This document shows positions 17,309 through 29,359 of a stretch of DNA of 64,000 bases, in pieces. Under the pieces are notes generated by a model. It saw only the letters and a program-made list of their open reading frames with translations, was not told where the DNA came from and did not search any database. Source of the DNA: Campylobacter sp. RM16187 (GTDB taxonomy: Bacteria > Campylobacterota > Campylobacteria > Campylobacterales > Campylobacteraceae); the NCBI RefSeq assembly GCF_025319965.1, contig NZ_CP012549.1, positions 1,488,001-1,552,000 of the forward strand, given 5' to 3'. Positions within the stretch are counted from its first letter, which is position 1; the number at the start of each line of letters is the position of its first letter. Both the position numbers and the translations under genes were made by a program.

Positions 17309-18655
17309 ATGTTTGCCGATAGAGTTAAAGAGCTTAAGCTATTAAATGACGAATATTCTAATTCTAATTTTTCATTTACAGTGCTATACGGCAGAAGAAG
17401 AGTCGGCAAAACAACGCTTTTAAAAGAATTTATAAAAGATAAGCCCTCTATATACTTTTTGGCCACTCTTGAAAACTTTAATGTAGTTTTAAATAGATTT
17501 AAAGATATAGTAGCAGAGTTTTTACAAGATAGTCTTTTAAAGAGCTTAGAGCTAACTGATATAAAGCAGCTATTTAAATATCTCTCAAACAAGAAATTTG
17601 ATAAAAAAATAATCATAATAATAGATGAATTTCAATATCTTAGCAAGATAGATAGCTCTATACCGTCACAATTCCAATACATAATAGATGAGCTACTGAA
17701 AGATAAAAGTATCCACCTAATACTTTGCGGCTCTATAATATCGATGATGTACGAGCAAACTCTATCTTACAATTCCCCTTTATATGGCAGAAGAACAAGC
17801 GATATCAAACTTGAGGCCATAGAGTTTGATTATCTAAAAGAATTTTTTAATAATAAGTCAAAAGAGGAGCTAATAGAGCTTTATAGCGTGCTTTATGGAG
17901 TGCCTAAATACCTAGAGATGTTTAGAGATAGCGGTGATATATTTAACAGCATAGAGACAAATATATTAAATCCGAATGGATATTTATACAACGAACCTCA
18001 ATTCATCTTGCAAAATGAGGTAAACGAACCGATCACCTACTTTTCTATACTCGAAGCTATAGCGAACGGAGAACACAAGATAGGAAATATAGCCGGCAAG
18101 TTAAATAAGAATGTTCAAAACATCACCTCTTTTATATCAAAGCTCATGGAGCTTGATATCATATATAAAGATGTTCCGATAACCGAGAGCAATCCACTAA
18201 AGAGCAAAAAAGGGCTTTACTTTATCAAAGATAATTTTTTTAGATTCTGGTTTAGCTATGTACTACCTTACAAGAGCCAGCTAGAAATAGGTAATACTAA
18301 CTATGTTTTAAACATATTAAAAGAAAACTTTAATAGCTTTATATCACCTATATATGAAAAACTGGCTCTAAGATATATGATGAATAATTATAGTCTCATA
18401 AAATGCGGTAGATGGTGGGACAAAGATACAGAAATAGACATTGTAGGCATAGCGCAAGACTACCTAATAGCAGCAGAGTGTAAATACTCTAATAAAAAAG
18501 TAGGCATAGATGTGTTAAAAGACTTGCAAGAAAAATCTAAAAAGATAGACTCAAATTTGCCTATAAAGCATTTTTTTATATTTAGCAAAAGTGGCTTTAC
18601 CGATGAACTAAAGAAGCTTAAGGGTGATGAAGTCGTATTGGTGGAGTTGGTGTAG
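17309..18655 (+). CDS. ATPase_2/DUF234-type P-loop ATPase with C-terminal nuclease-like domain
   Basis: 448 residues. Walker A GRRRVGKTT (28-36) and Walker B IIIIIDEFQYL (Asp106, Glu107) belong to the archaeal-type STAND-like ATPase family. A winged-helix region (about 240-300: GEHKIGNIAGKLNKN) follows. The DUF234-like C-terminus has the pattern Asp377 ... Glu390-Cys-Lys392 (EIDIVG ... AAECKYS), a PD-(D/E)xK nuclease core. The function of this family is not established; members are frequent in accessory islands. It is divergent from the type I restriction operon and next to tRNA-Ser, which supports a defence or mobile-element role by context only. Confidence 0.85.
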   Translation: MFADRVKELKLLNDEYSNSNFSFTVLYGRRRVGKTTLLKEFIKDKPSIYFLATLENFNVVLNRFKDIVAEFLQDSLLKSLELTDIKQLFKYLSNKKFDKKIIIIIDEFQYLSKIDSSIPSQFQYIIDELLKDKSIHLILCGSIISMMYEQTLSYNSPLYGRRTSDIKLEAIEFDYLKEFFNNKSKEELIELYSVLYGVPKYLEMFRDSGDIFNSIETNILNPNGYLYNEPQFILQNEVNEPITYFSILEAIANGEHKIGNIAGKLNKNVQNITSFISKLMELDIIYKDVPITESNPLKSKKGLYFIKDNFFRFWFSYVLPYKSQLEIGNTNYVLNILKENFNSFISPIYEKLALRYMMNNYSLIKCGRWWDKDTEIDIVGIAQDYLIAAECKYSNKKVGIDVLKDLQEKSKKIDSNLPIKHFFIFSKSGFTDELKKLKGDEVVLVELV

Positions 18656-18997
18656 ATAATTTTGACTATAAAAACAATTCTTTTTAATCATTAAATAGTA
18701 TTTTTAAATTTAATATTAGGCTCTGTTTTAGCACTTCATTGATTTTTAAAATTTAATAAATTTTCTGATCTTTTATAAAATTTGTCGTCTATTTTGCAAA
18801 ATCGTAATTAACATAGACCGAAACGTTTAAGTCTTTTACGGTCTCCACTATGTTTTCATAAATTCCCGATGTTAATTACATTAATCAAAACTTGGATGAC
18901 TTTAATCGAGATATAAGCATATATACATAATATTGACCTGGGGCATGATTTTATAATTTTCTAAAAGTGCTTTGAAATGCCGTATTTTAGGGCTTAG
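18656..18997. other. Gene-free interval with IS-end-like motif
   Basis: No coding frame. It contains GGCTCTGTTTTAGC at about 18720 (related to the one at 3366) and a nested pair of inverted repeats listed separately. The 3' flank of the tRNA lies at its right end. Confidence 0.4.
18804..18879. repeat. Two competing inverted repeats
   Basis: Outer perfect 11-bp repeat GTAATTAACAT (18804-18814) / ATGTTAATTAC (18869-18879). A second pairing, AACATAGACCG (18810-18820) with CGGTCT and CTATGTT (18839-18854), uses the same AACAT bases. The two helices exclude each other in a transcript. No gene explains it. Confidence 0.55.
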
Positions 18998-19088
18998 TGG
19001 CGGACAGAGAGGGATTTGAACCCTCGAAGCCCGATTAAGACTTGCACCCTTAGCAGGGGTGTGGTTTCAGCCGCTCACCCATCTGTCC
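18998..19088 (-). tRNA. tRNA-Ser (anticodon GCU)
   Basis: Minus-strand cloverleaf with acceptor GGACAGA / TCTGTCC (19088-19082 and 19008-19002), discriminator G, an encoded CCA (19000-18998), anticodon stem CACCC / GGGTG around loop CTGCTAA (anticodon GCU), the long variable arm of serine tRNAs, and T-arm GAGGGTTCAAATCCCTC. It decodes AGC/AGU. It borders the defence island. Confidence 0.95.
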
Positions 19089-19202
19089 ATAAAAGAAGAA
19101 ATGTGATTATATTAAATAGCTCCTGATATGCCGCTTAAATTTTGTAAATTCTAACTAATCTTTCCAAAGACACTATTTTAGCCTATTCTTATCCGGATTT
19201 AG

Positions 19203-19418
19203 AGTATTCGCATAATAACAGATCATGCGATAAACATACAAAATACACCTATCGCTTCCACGATCCATTGTGATAGTTCGCCCTATACATATCCTCAGGA
19301 TCAAGCATATCTGAGCGAAGCTATATCTGAATATCCAAGAGCTATTAGATCTGCTTCGGTAGATTTTCCGACAAATGGAATTTTTCTAAGCTCACTCATT
19401 TGCAACTTCTATTTCAGA
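19203..19418 (+). pseudogene. Possible remnant of an unknown coding sequence
   Basis: A 72-codon stretch without stop or start codon. It reads, after a stop, through IQNTPIASTIHCDSSPY, PQDQAYLSEAISEYPRAI and SASVDFPTNGIFL. The amino-acid composition looks protein-like rather than random for such AT-rich DNA, but I do not recognise the family. Its end overlaps the 3' end of pyrF on the other strand. It may be a decayed gene left beside the tRNA. Confidence 0.3.
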
Positions 19419-20087
19419 TAGTATTCTTTCGCAGATTTCCCTAGGATTACTATCTTCATATATCGGTCTGCCAACTACGATAAAATCGCTATTTTCTCTT
19501 TTTGCGGCATCCAAATCAGCTACTCTACTTTGATCGTTCGTATCCTCATTAAAAGGACGAATTCCTGGAGTTAAAGTAAGGAAAAAACGTGATGTCGCAT
19601 CTTTTATCATATTACTCTCAAATACCGAACAAACCATCCCATCAACACCTACTTCATAAGCACTAACACAAAATTTAAGAACAAAATTTTTTATATCGTC
19701 GTTATAAACTATTCTAAAACCATCCTCATTAAAACTAGTAAGCGCCGATACAGCAAGAACCAAGGGACGATTTTTTAATAAATTTAAACGGTTCATAACT
19801 TCACCCATTGCTCTTTTTCCAGCACTTGCATGGATGTTTATCATATCTACCGGCAGACTTGCTATCACTTCTGCGGCATCAGCCATCGTGTTTGGTATGT
19901 CGTGGAGTTTAAGATCTAAAAAAATTTTAAAATCATCTATTTTTTTTATCTCATTTATGATTTTAGCTCCGTCTCTTAAATAACTTCTAAGCCCAACTTT
20001 CATCCAGACATCAAGGCCACTTAACTTTCTAGCAAGCTCTAAATTTTGCTCCATATTAGGCATATCCAAAGCTACACAAAGTTTCAT
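19392..20087 (-). CDS. pyrF: Orotidine 5'-phosphate decarboxylase
   Basis: 231 residues, normal length. It makes UMP from OMP, the last step of pyrimidine synthesis. Visible: N-terminal CVALDMPN, substrate loop [11 protein letters not shown], the catalytic DxKxxD motif in [19 protein letters not shown] and the phosphate-binding [10 protein letters not shown]. It is the last gene of the group kdsA-ribH-nusB-pyrF; its ATG overlaps the nusB stop by 4 bases. Confidence 0.95.
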   Translation of the reverse strand: MKLCVALDMPNMEQNLELARKLSGLDVWMKVGLRSYLRDGAKIINEIKKIDDFKIFLDLKLHDIPNTMADAAEVIASLPVDMINIHASAGKRAMGEVMNRLNLLKNRPLVLAVSALTSFNEDGFRIVYNDDIKNFVLKFCVSAYEVGVDGMVCSVFESNMIKDATSRFFLTLTPGIRPFNEDTNDQSRVADLDAAKRENSDFIVVGRPIYEDSNPREICERILSEIEVANE

Positions 20088-20479
20088 ATATCACTCCTTG
20101 CGGCATCAAGCACGCCGTTTATAAATTTCGGAGCCGAGTCGCTTCCAAGCTCTTTGGCAAGCTCTATCGCCTCGTTTATCACGACCGCTTTATCGGTGTC
20201 CGTAAATTTCATCTCGTAAGCTCCAAGACGGAGTATCGCTCTTTCTAAAACGCCGATTTCGTGAATTTTATACTCTTTTAAGTGTGCATTAAGGATCTCA
20301 TCAATAGCGGCTAAATTTTCATTCACTCCGTCATAAAGCGAAGTCGTGAAATTTCTTTGCTCATTTCTTATCTTTTTTTCCTCTAAAAATTCATCCTTAA
20401 ATTCACTCATCTCGCTACCCATCTCCTGAGCGTAAAGTAGAGAAATGACGGCTTGTCTAACCTGATGACGAGTTGCCAT
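20084..20479 (-). CDS. nusB: Transcription antitermination factor NusB
   Basis: 131 residues, all-helical RNA-binding NusB fold: start [20 protein letters not shown], centre FTTSLYDGV, and the conserved end [43 protein letters not shown]. It binds boxA RNA with NusE in rRNA antitermination. One base separates it from ribH and it overlaps pyrF, so all are co-transcribed. Confidence 0.95.
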   Translation of the reverse strand: MATRHQVRQAVISLLYAQEMGSEMSEFKDEFLEEKKIRNEQRNFTTSLYDGVNENLAAIDEILNAHLKEYKIHEIGVLERAILRLGAYEMKFTDTDKAVVINEAIELAKELGSDSAPKFINGVLDAARSDI

Positions 20480-20480
20480 T

Positions 20481-20951
20481 TTAAGCCTTTATGTTTTTGT
20501 ATAGATTTAGTAGCTCTATAGCCCCACTCATCGCTTCAAAGCCTTTATTACCGGCCTTGCTGCCCGCTCGCTCAATGGCCTGCTCGATACTATCTACCGT
20601 TAGCACGCCAAATGTTACGGGCTTGCCGTATTTAAGAGTTACGTTTGCGATGCCTTTTGTAGTTTCAGCCGAAACATAGTCAAAATGAGGAGTTGAGCCT
20701 CTAATAACCGCTCCAACGCAGCATATCGCGTCCCATTTGCCGCTCTCAAGTGCCTTTTCAAGAGCCATAGGGATTTCAAATGCTCCCGGAACTAAAATAA
20801 GGCTTAAATTTTTTTCATCTCCGCCGTGGCGAAGAAACGCATCTCTAGCGCCTTCGACAAGCCTATCAGTGATGATGTGGTTAAACCTCGCGTTGATAAT
20901 TGCGATTTTTTCTTTTCCGCTTAGTTTTAAATTTCCTTCGATTATGTTCAT
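20481..20951 (-). CDS. ribH: 6,7-dimethyl-8-ribityllumazine synthase
   Basis: 156 residues, the usual size. It condenses 5-amino-6-ribitylaminouracil with dihydroxybutanone phosphate in riboflavin synthesis. Marks: [48 protein letters not shown] (substrate loop with catalytic His), [24 protein letters not shown]. It forms icosahedral or pentameric assemblies. Two bases after kdsA. Confidence 0.95.
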   Translation of the reverse strand: MNIIEGNLKLSGKEKIAIINARFNHIITDRLVEGARDAFLRHGGDEKNLSLILVPGAFEIPMALEKALESGKWDAICCVGAVIRGSTPHFDYVSAETTKGIANVTLKYGKPVTFGVLTVDSIEQAIERAGSKAGNKGFEAMSGAIELLNLYKNIKA

Positions 20952-20953
20952 AA

Positions 20954-21754
20954 TTATCCCCTTAAAATTTCTTGTATTTTTAAAGTCTGCTCTACAACTC
21001 TATCCAGCTCGTCTAAATTTAACATATTTGGTCCATCACACATCGCTTCACACGGATTTATATGCGTCTCGTAAAAAAACCCGTCCACACCCACACTTGC
21101 CGCCGCTCTTGCAAGATAAGGAACAAATCTCGCGTCCCCTCCGCTCTTACCTCCCGCAACTCCGGGCATCTGCACGCTGTGAGTTACGTCAAAAACTACA
21201 GGAGCAAACTCTCTCATGAGGACTAAATTTCTCATATCAACGACTAAATTTCCATATCCAAATGTGCTTCCTCGCTCGGTTAACCAAATTCCATTTTGCC
21301 TGGCTACTTCATATCCCTCGCCCTCTATGCCGCGAGTTTCAAGCACTTTTTTAACTGAATATTTCATATTGTCAGCCGCTAAAAACTGTCCTTTTTTGAT
21401 ATTTACAACCGAATTTGTCTTAGCCGCAGCCACAAGCAAATCAGTTTGGCGGCATAAAAACGCGGGAATTTGAAGCACATCGGCTACTTCACTCACAGGT
21501 TTAGCCTGATAGCTCTCATGAATATCTGTTAAAATTTTAAAGCCAAATTCTTTTTTCACTCGTGCTAAAATTTCACACCCTTTTTCAAGTCCAGGCCCTC
21601 TAAAACTGCTTATACTCGTGCGGTTTGCCTTATCAAAACTTGATTTAAAATAAAAATCAATCCTACTGTCTTCATTAAATTTCACAAGCCTTTTTGCCAC
21701 TTCAAACACAAGCTCTTCGCTCTCGATGACGCAAGGCCCTGCGATTAGTATCAT
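20954..21754 (-). CDS. kdsA: 3-deoxy-D-manno-octulosonate 8-phosphate synthase
   Basis: 266 residues. It joins arabinose 5-phosphate and PEP to Kdo 8-phosphate for the lipid A-core of lipooligosaccharide. Marks: [69 protein letters not shown] and FYETHINP. The Cys in IAGPCVIE is the residue that marks metal-dependent KdsA enzymes. Its start meets the stop of the EamA transporter gene by one base. Confidence 0.95.
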   Translation of the reverse strand: MILIAGPCVIESEELVFEVAKRLVKFNEDSRIDFYFKSSFDKANRTSISSFRGPGLEKGCEILARVKKEFGFKILTDIHESYQAKPVSEVADVLQIPAFLCRQTDLLVAAAKTNSVVNIKKGQFLAADNMKYSVKKVLETRGIEGEGYEVARQNGIWLTERGSTFGYGNLVVDMRNLVLMREFAPVVFDVTHSVQMPGVAGGKSGGDARFVPYLARAAASVGVDGFFYETHINPCEAMCDGPNMLNLDELDRVVEQTLKIQEILRG

Positions 21755-22644
21755 TATTTCTCCTTTACTACTATAATTCCGCTAAGAATCACTAGAATTA
21801 TACCTAAAAATGCAACCATGTTTGGCAAACCATCTCCCATAAAATACCCGATGATAATAGTAAAGATAACATCTGCATAGCTTACGGCTGCGACAGTTCC
21901 GGCCTTTTTACTGGCGGCATAAGCCTTAGTAAGATACATCTGAAAGTAAAGTCCCGCAACACCCATTAAAACGATTAAAAAGATATTTTTCGTATCGGGC
22001 AAGACAAATTTAGAAAACAAAAATTCAAACCCGTCTATCCGGATAAACTCCGCCAAAGCCATAAATATGATCGGAAGAGCCGTGCCAAATCCCATAAAAG
22101 AAAAGACTATGACGCGCGTATCATAGCTTTTTTTAAGCTCCCTAACGCTCGTATAAGCCATCGCAGCCCCTACTCCGCTCCAAATTCCAAGCCAATCGGT
22201 CTTTGAGATGCCAAGCTCAGGCTGAATGATAAGCAAAATTCCGCCAAATCCGATAAATATCGCCATCCAACCGCGCGAGCTTAACTTCTCACCCATAAAC
22301 ATCGCGGCAAGAAGCGCTGTAAATATCGGGCTAGTCTTAGAAAAGGTAAACGCAGCGCCTAAATTTATATGAGCGATGTTGTAAAAAAACGCAAAGAGCG
22401 CAAGCGTGCCGATCACTCCTCTAAAAATAAGCAGATACGGATGCCCACCCTTTTGATGAGCCGGGCGTTTATAAAGCGAATAAACGATCATCACAAGGCC
22501 GATCAGATTTCTAAAAAACACAACTTCGATAGACGGCATATCAGCACTTATGACCTTCGCAAGAGCGCCCGTTATCGCAAAGAGCATGCAAGCGATGATC
22601 ATATAATACGTGCCCAAATGCCTCATTAGAAATTTATGTAACAA
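21754..22644 (-). CDS. EamA/DMT-superfamily membrane transporter
   Basis: 296 residues with about ten transmembrane helices in two EamA repeats. Typical blocks are [48 protein letters not shown] and [24 protein letters not shown]. Drug/metabolite-type exporter of unknown substrate. It starts at TTG 22644 with GAAGG seven bases ahead; the ATG at 22626 is an alternative. The same gene sits at this place before kdsA in C. jejuni. Confidence 0.85.
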   Translation of the reverse strand: MLHKFLMRHLGTYYMIIACMLFAITGALAKVISADMPSIEVVFFRNLIGLVMIVYSLYKRPAHQKGGHPYLLIFRGVIGTLALFAFFYNIAHINLGAAFTFSKTSPIFTALLAAMFMGEKLSSRGWMAIFIGFGGILLIIQPELGISKTDWLGIWSGVGAAMAYTSVRELKKSYDTRVIVFSFMGFGTALPIIFMALAEFIRIDGFEFLFSKFVLPDTKNIFLIVLMGVAGLYFQMYLTKAYAASKKAGTVAAVSYADVIFTIIIGYFMGDGLPNMVAFLGIILVILSGIIVVKEK

Positions 22645-22751
22645 CTATTAACCTTCTTTGAAATTTGAGCGTATTGTAGTGCAAAACGGCTTAATTTATA
22701 AACATTGTAAGTTAAAAATTTGTATAATAGCAAAATTTAAAGGAATATAAA

Positions 22752-24125
22752 GTGCAAAAAATCATACTTGTCGGAAAGCCAAACGTAGGCAAAAGCTCGC
22801 TTTTTAACCGTTTGGCAAAAAAGCGCATAGCCATCACTTCAGACGTAAGCGGAACCACTCGCGATACAAACAAAGCCGAGATAACGATTGACGATAAAAA
22901 GTGTATTTTAGTAGATAGCGGCGGACTTGACGAGAGTAGCGAGCTTTTTAGAAACGTCAAAGAAAAAACGCTCAAAGAGGCTCAAAACTCAGACGCGATC
23001 ATATACATGGTAGACGGCAAAAATTTCCCTGATGATGAAGACAAGGCGATGTTTTACGCGCTTTTAAGACTAGGAATTCCAACCGCACTTGTCATAAACA
23101 AGGTCGATAGCAAAAAAGACGAGCAGCGAGCTTGGGAATTTGATAGCTTTGGCGCAAAGGATCTGTTTGCCATCTCTGTTACGCACAACGCGGGAGTTGA
23201 TGAGCTTAGCAAGTGGATTTATAGGCATCTTAAAGATGAGATAAAGCCTGATTTGGATGAAGATTTTGATGATTTTTTAGAGACTCTTGACGAAGAAGGC
23301 GAGCAAAATTTCGAAGAAAAAAACATAAGAGTTGGCATCATAGGCCGCGTAAACGTAGGCAAAAGCTCGCTTTTAAACGCTTTGGTTAAAGACGCAAGAG
23401 CCGTTGTAAGCGATGTGGCAGGCACCACGATAGATCCTGTAAATGAAACCTTCGTTTATGAAGATAGAGTGATCGAATTTGTCGATACCGCAGGCATTAG
23501 AAAGCGCGGCAAGATAGAAGGCATCGAAAGATACGCGCTAAACAGAACCGAAAGCGTACTTGAAAATACCGATATCGCCCTACTCGTGCTTGATAGCTCA
23601 GAGCCGCTAACCGAGCTTGATGAGCGTATAGCAGGGCTTGCTAGCAAATTTAACCTCGGCGTGATAATCGTGCTAAACAAGTGGGACAAGAGCGAAGTGG
23701 AGTTTGACGAGATGAAAAAGATCATCAAAGATAAGTTTAAATTTCTAACCTACGCACCGATAATCAGCGTTAGTGCACTTGGCGGCAAGAGAGTGCATAA
23801 AATTTACTCGCTCATCTTTGAAGTTTATAAAAATTTCACTCAAAAAATTCAAACCTCAAGGCTAAACGAACTCATCGAAGAGGCAACCAAAATTCACCCG
23901 ATACCGCGCGAAAAAGGTAAGAGTGTGAAGATTTACTATGCCGTGCAGTTTGGATTTGCACCGCCAAAGATAGCTCTTATCATGAACCGTCCGCGCGCAC
24001 TTCACTTTAGTTACAAACGATATCTTACAAACAAACTGCGCGAGAAATTTGATCTAAACGGCGTTCCTGTCGTGCTCATACCAAAAAACAGAAGTAGCGA
24101 TAGCGAGGAAAAAGATGAGCAGTAA
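22752..24125 (+). CDS. der: Ribosome assembly GTPase Der (EngA)
   Basis: 457 residues with two tandem G domains. G1 motifs are [12 protein letters not shown] (near residue 7) and [12 protein letters not shown] (near 199), each followed by a SGTTRD or AGTTID switch and NKxD (NKVDS, NKWDK). A C-terminal KH-like domain ([26 protein letters not shown]) binds rRNA. It is needed for 50S maturation. Start is GTG at 22752, with AAGGAA ahead. First gene of der-aroK-trpS-serS-pflB. Confidence 0.95.
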   Translation: MQKIILVGKPNVGKSSLFNRLAKKRIAITSDVSGTTRDTNKAEITIDDKKCILVDSGGLDESSELFRNVKEKTLKEAQNSDAIIYMVDGKNFPDDEDKAMFYALLRLGIPTALVINKVDSKKDEQRAWEFDSFGAKDLFAISVTHNAGVDELSKWIYRHLKDEIKPDLDEDFDDFLETLDEEGEQNFEEKNIRVGIIGRVNVGKSSLLNALVKDARAVVSDVAGTTIDPVNETFVYEDRVIEFVDTAGIRKRGKIEGIERYALNRTESVLENTDIALLVLDSSEPLTELDERIAGLASKFNLGVIIVLNKWDKSEVEFDEMKKIIKDKFKFLTYAPIISVSALGGKRVHKIYSLIFEVYKNFTQKIQTSRLNELIEEATKIHPIPREKGKSVKIYYAVQFGFAPPKIALIMNRPRALHFSYKRYLTNKLREKFDLNGVPVVLIPKNRSSDSEEKDEQ

Positions 24126-24627
24126 CTTAGTCTTAATCGGCTTCATGGGCGTAGGTAAAGGCACGGTCGCAAGAGAGCTTTGCAAAAAACTAAAGCGACT
24201 TATGCTCGATACGGACGATCTTATCGAAAGTAGTGAAAATTTAAAAATTCGTGAAATTTTTGAGACAAAGGGCGAAGAGTATTTTAGAAAGCAGGAGCGC
24301 TTAGTCGCTAAAAATTTAGCCGCTAACGTGCAAAACTGCGTGATAGCAGGCGGCGGAGGTTTTGTAAACGTTAAAAATTTAAACAAAATCGGCACCGTGA
24401 TATATTTAAAATCAAGCTTTGAAGGCATAATAAAACGCATAGAAAATAGCGAAAATGCAGAGAAGAAATTTGCCAAACGCCCGCTTTTAAAAGATAGAAA
24501 CAAAGCAAAAGAGCTATTTAAAACAAGAAAGAAAATTTATGAGAAAAAGGCCGATATCATCGTTGATGTCGAAGGAAAGAGCGCTAAAAATATAGTTAAA
24601 GAGATTGTAAATAAGATTAAAAAATGA
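24115..24627 (+). CDS. aroK: Shikimate kinase
   Basis: 170 residues. It phosphorylates shikimate at O3 in chorismate synthesis. The P-loop is [12 protein letters not shown], with Gly instead of the common Ser after GK. DTDDLIE binds shikimate, followed by EEYFRKQE and the glycine loop IAGGGGFV; the lid Arg lies in KRPLLKDR. The start overlaps the end of der by 11 bases, which suggests translational coupling. Confidence 0.93.
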   Translation: MSSNLVLIGFMGVGKGTVARELCKKLKRLMLDTDDLIESSENLKIREIFETKGEEYFRKQERLVAKNLAANVQNCVIAGGGGFVNVKNLNKIGTVIYLKSSFEGIIKRIENSENAEKKFAKRPLLKDRNKAKELFKTRKKIYEKKADIIVDVEGKSAKNIVKEIVNKIKK

Positions 24628-24697
24628 ACGTATGGTTTAGATTTTACAACTCAAATTTGAGAAAAACTAAAATTTAAGCTTGAAAAAGGATGAAAAT

Positions 24698-26914
<2,217 letters not shown>

Positions 26915-26915
<1 letters not shown>

Positions 26916-29260
26916 TGGCTGAAGAAAATGTAGTCATACTAGAGGAAGCAGACGAATCAAAAAACGAAAAACTTCAAGATGAAGGGCTTATCTCCCTTGA
27001 TAGTTTGCAAGAGGAGCAAGCCAAATCAGATCAGCCTGAGAAGATCGTAGTCAAAAAAAGCAAAAAAAAGCTTTTAATAATCGTCGCAATTGCAGCCTTA
27101 GTATCGGCTATACTAATAGCTATAATTTTATTTTTTGTTTTCAAAGAAGATAAGAGTTCAGATATTGATCCGTCTAAACTCGCAAGAGAAATCGAAGACC
27201 GCTTTGAAGTGCAGAAATTTGGCGCTTCAAAGATCGATGACATGATACAAAAGGCTAATATCTTATACGAAAAGGGCAATAAATTTGAAGCGCTTAAAAT
27301 TTATGAAAACATAGCAATTTTTAACGAGTCTTTATCAAACTACAACTTAGGCGTATCTCAAATGAGACAACAAAAATTTGATGATGCGCTAGAGTCATTT
27401 AAAAAAGCGATCAACAACAAAGAAAATATAGCAGTAAGTGCTATAAATGCGGCTGTATGCTCACTAGAGCTTAATAACAAGCAAAATTTTCAATACTATA
27501 TAGATTTAGCAAATTCATTTCTTCAAGATGAGTCAGATTCTCCACTTTATAACTACTACTATGCACTTATAAACTACTACAAGAGTCATTATATAGAGGC
27601 TTTGCGAGCACTTTCCCATCCTGTCAACGGACACTATAAAGACAAATATGAGTACCTTAGTGCAAAAATTTTAAGCTATTTAAATCAAAACAAAGAGGCT
27701 ATAGAACTACTAGAAAAACAAAGGGAATTTGATGCAAGTTTGACCCTTGGTATGCTTTACGCTAAAGAAGGGGAGTATGAGAAGGCTAGAAACAAGCTAA
27801 ATATCGCTCTTAAAAGTGAAAGCAACACTGATAAAATCGACTCAATACTGGCATTAATAGATATTAAAACAAATAACTATCCGGCTGCAGCCGATGGGCT
27901 AAAAATGGTCTTTTTAAAAGATCCGTTATTCTTAAATAATAATTTTCCGATTAAAACGATACTAAAACCGGAACTATTTGATGTAAATTTAGCTCAAATG
28001 CATTTTAAAAACGATATATTTTTTGACAAAACCAGAAGATATGAGGTCTTGTTTTATTTCGCACCTTACAAAGTTTTTGATCCTGGCCAAACGATAAACT
28101 ACATAAGAAAAGGTGGAGTTAGTCTGTTTTTAGATGATGCAAGCGCAGCAAGCAATTACCTAAACACAAGCGGAATGATATCAAAGGTAAATTTAGAAAT
28201 ATCAAAAGCCATAGCAAGCGCTTTAAACTACAAACTAAAAGAGGCAAATGCGCATTTTGCAAAGCTTATTTCAATCTATCCGGAACACTCAGTGCTTCAC
28301 TACAACCTTGCTTTGAGCTACGCTCAACTTGGCAACTTCTCTCTTGCGGCTAAGCACTTTATTACAAGTTATCACCTTGATCCAACGAATCATCTTGCCG
28401 GAGTTTTTGGCGCAATATCAAACGATATAAATAGCATTAATAACACAAAATTTATTAAAGAGATAACTGAAAATTTAGCGCAAGATCATAATATAAAAGA
28501 GGTTAATTTGTATAAGGCTCTAATGGAACTCATCTCCGGTAATCAAAATGCGCTAATAAGATGGCTTGAAGAAGAAAAGGAAGAGAGCGCTATAAATTTA
28601 GCATTTGACGCGATAATAGCTAAAATTGTAAATAGAGATGAGGACTTTATCGCAAAGAGCGAAATTTTAAAATCGAAGCTTCCAAATGACGTAATATCAA
28701 ATATTTTAAGCTTTATATCCAAATTTAAAGATAGTAATATCAAAGAGTATGTACGCCAAATTCAGATCTATTTTCACAATAAAGAGCTAAATGAAGCAGC
28801 TTTTTATCACGGCGCAAACATTATCAAAGAACAATATATTAAGCTTCTTCAAATTTCAGGACTACTTAACTACGAGAGAGAAAAACTTAAAAAATTAATT
28901 GCAAACGGTAATCAAAATGATATAAATTTATTACAAACTCTCGCGTATATCGATATTTTTACTAACGATTTCGAAGAGAGCTATCAAATATATAATAAAA
29001 TCATAGATGAGTTTAAGATTACCGACGCAGGAACACTGTTTCTAACATCTGTGGCCGCAATAGGCTCCAATCACCCTCAAAATGCAATCGCTCTTTTGGA
29101 GCTATCAAAGCTAACCGATCCAAACGCCTTTGAAAGCAGACTGGCGCTTGCACTCTTATATCAAGAGATTGGCAATATAGATGCTGCTGTAATACAATAC
29201 AATCTAATCAAAGATACTAAATTTAAAAGCAAATTTTTTGATTTTATGTTAAAGCATTAA
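26915..29260 (+). CDS. pflB: Flagellar motor TPR protein PflB
   Basis: 781 residues. An acidic cytoplasmic N-terminus precedes one transmembrane helix (about 53-76: LLIIVAIAALVSAILIAIILFF) and a long periplasmic helical repeat domain of TPR type (for example ILYEKGNKFEALKIYENIAIF and HYNLALSYAQLGNFSLAAKHF). Position after serS, size and topology match Cj0390, the PflB scaffold of the campylobacter motor disk that anchors stators and is needed for motility. Start is GTG 26915, overlapping the serS stop by one base. Assignment rests on synteny and architecture. Confidence 0.85.
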
Positions 29261-29314
29261 CTTTAATATATTATTTTAAGAATTATTTGAATAAATTAAT
29301 GGTTCACATCATCA

Positions 29315-29344
29315 AAGCCGAATGCCAAATTTAGCAAACGGCTT
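29315..29344. terminator. Hairpin between pflB and the Sel1-repeat gene
   Basis: AAGCCG / CGGCTT (outer 6 bp) with an inner TGC / GCA pair across a symmetric A-A loop. It lies between convergent genes, so it probably ends both transcripts. Confidence 0.6.
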
Positions 29345-29359
29345 GTAATTGAACTAAAT

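Noticed and set aside
3366-18740. One composite transposon bounded by the two GGCTCTGTT motifs
   Set aside because: The motifs are in the same orientation, diverge after a few bases, and no transposase or target duplication is seen.
8897-18997. Prophage or conjugative element
   Set aside because: No integrase, structural, replication or transfer genes; only restriction, ATPase and toxin-antitoxin remnants, so an island of unknown mobility is the most that can be said.
20737-21219. 160-codon open frame opposite ribH and kdsA
   Set aside because: Spans two well-supported genes on the other strand and shows no domain.
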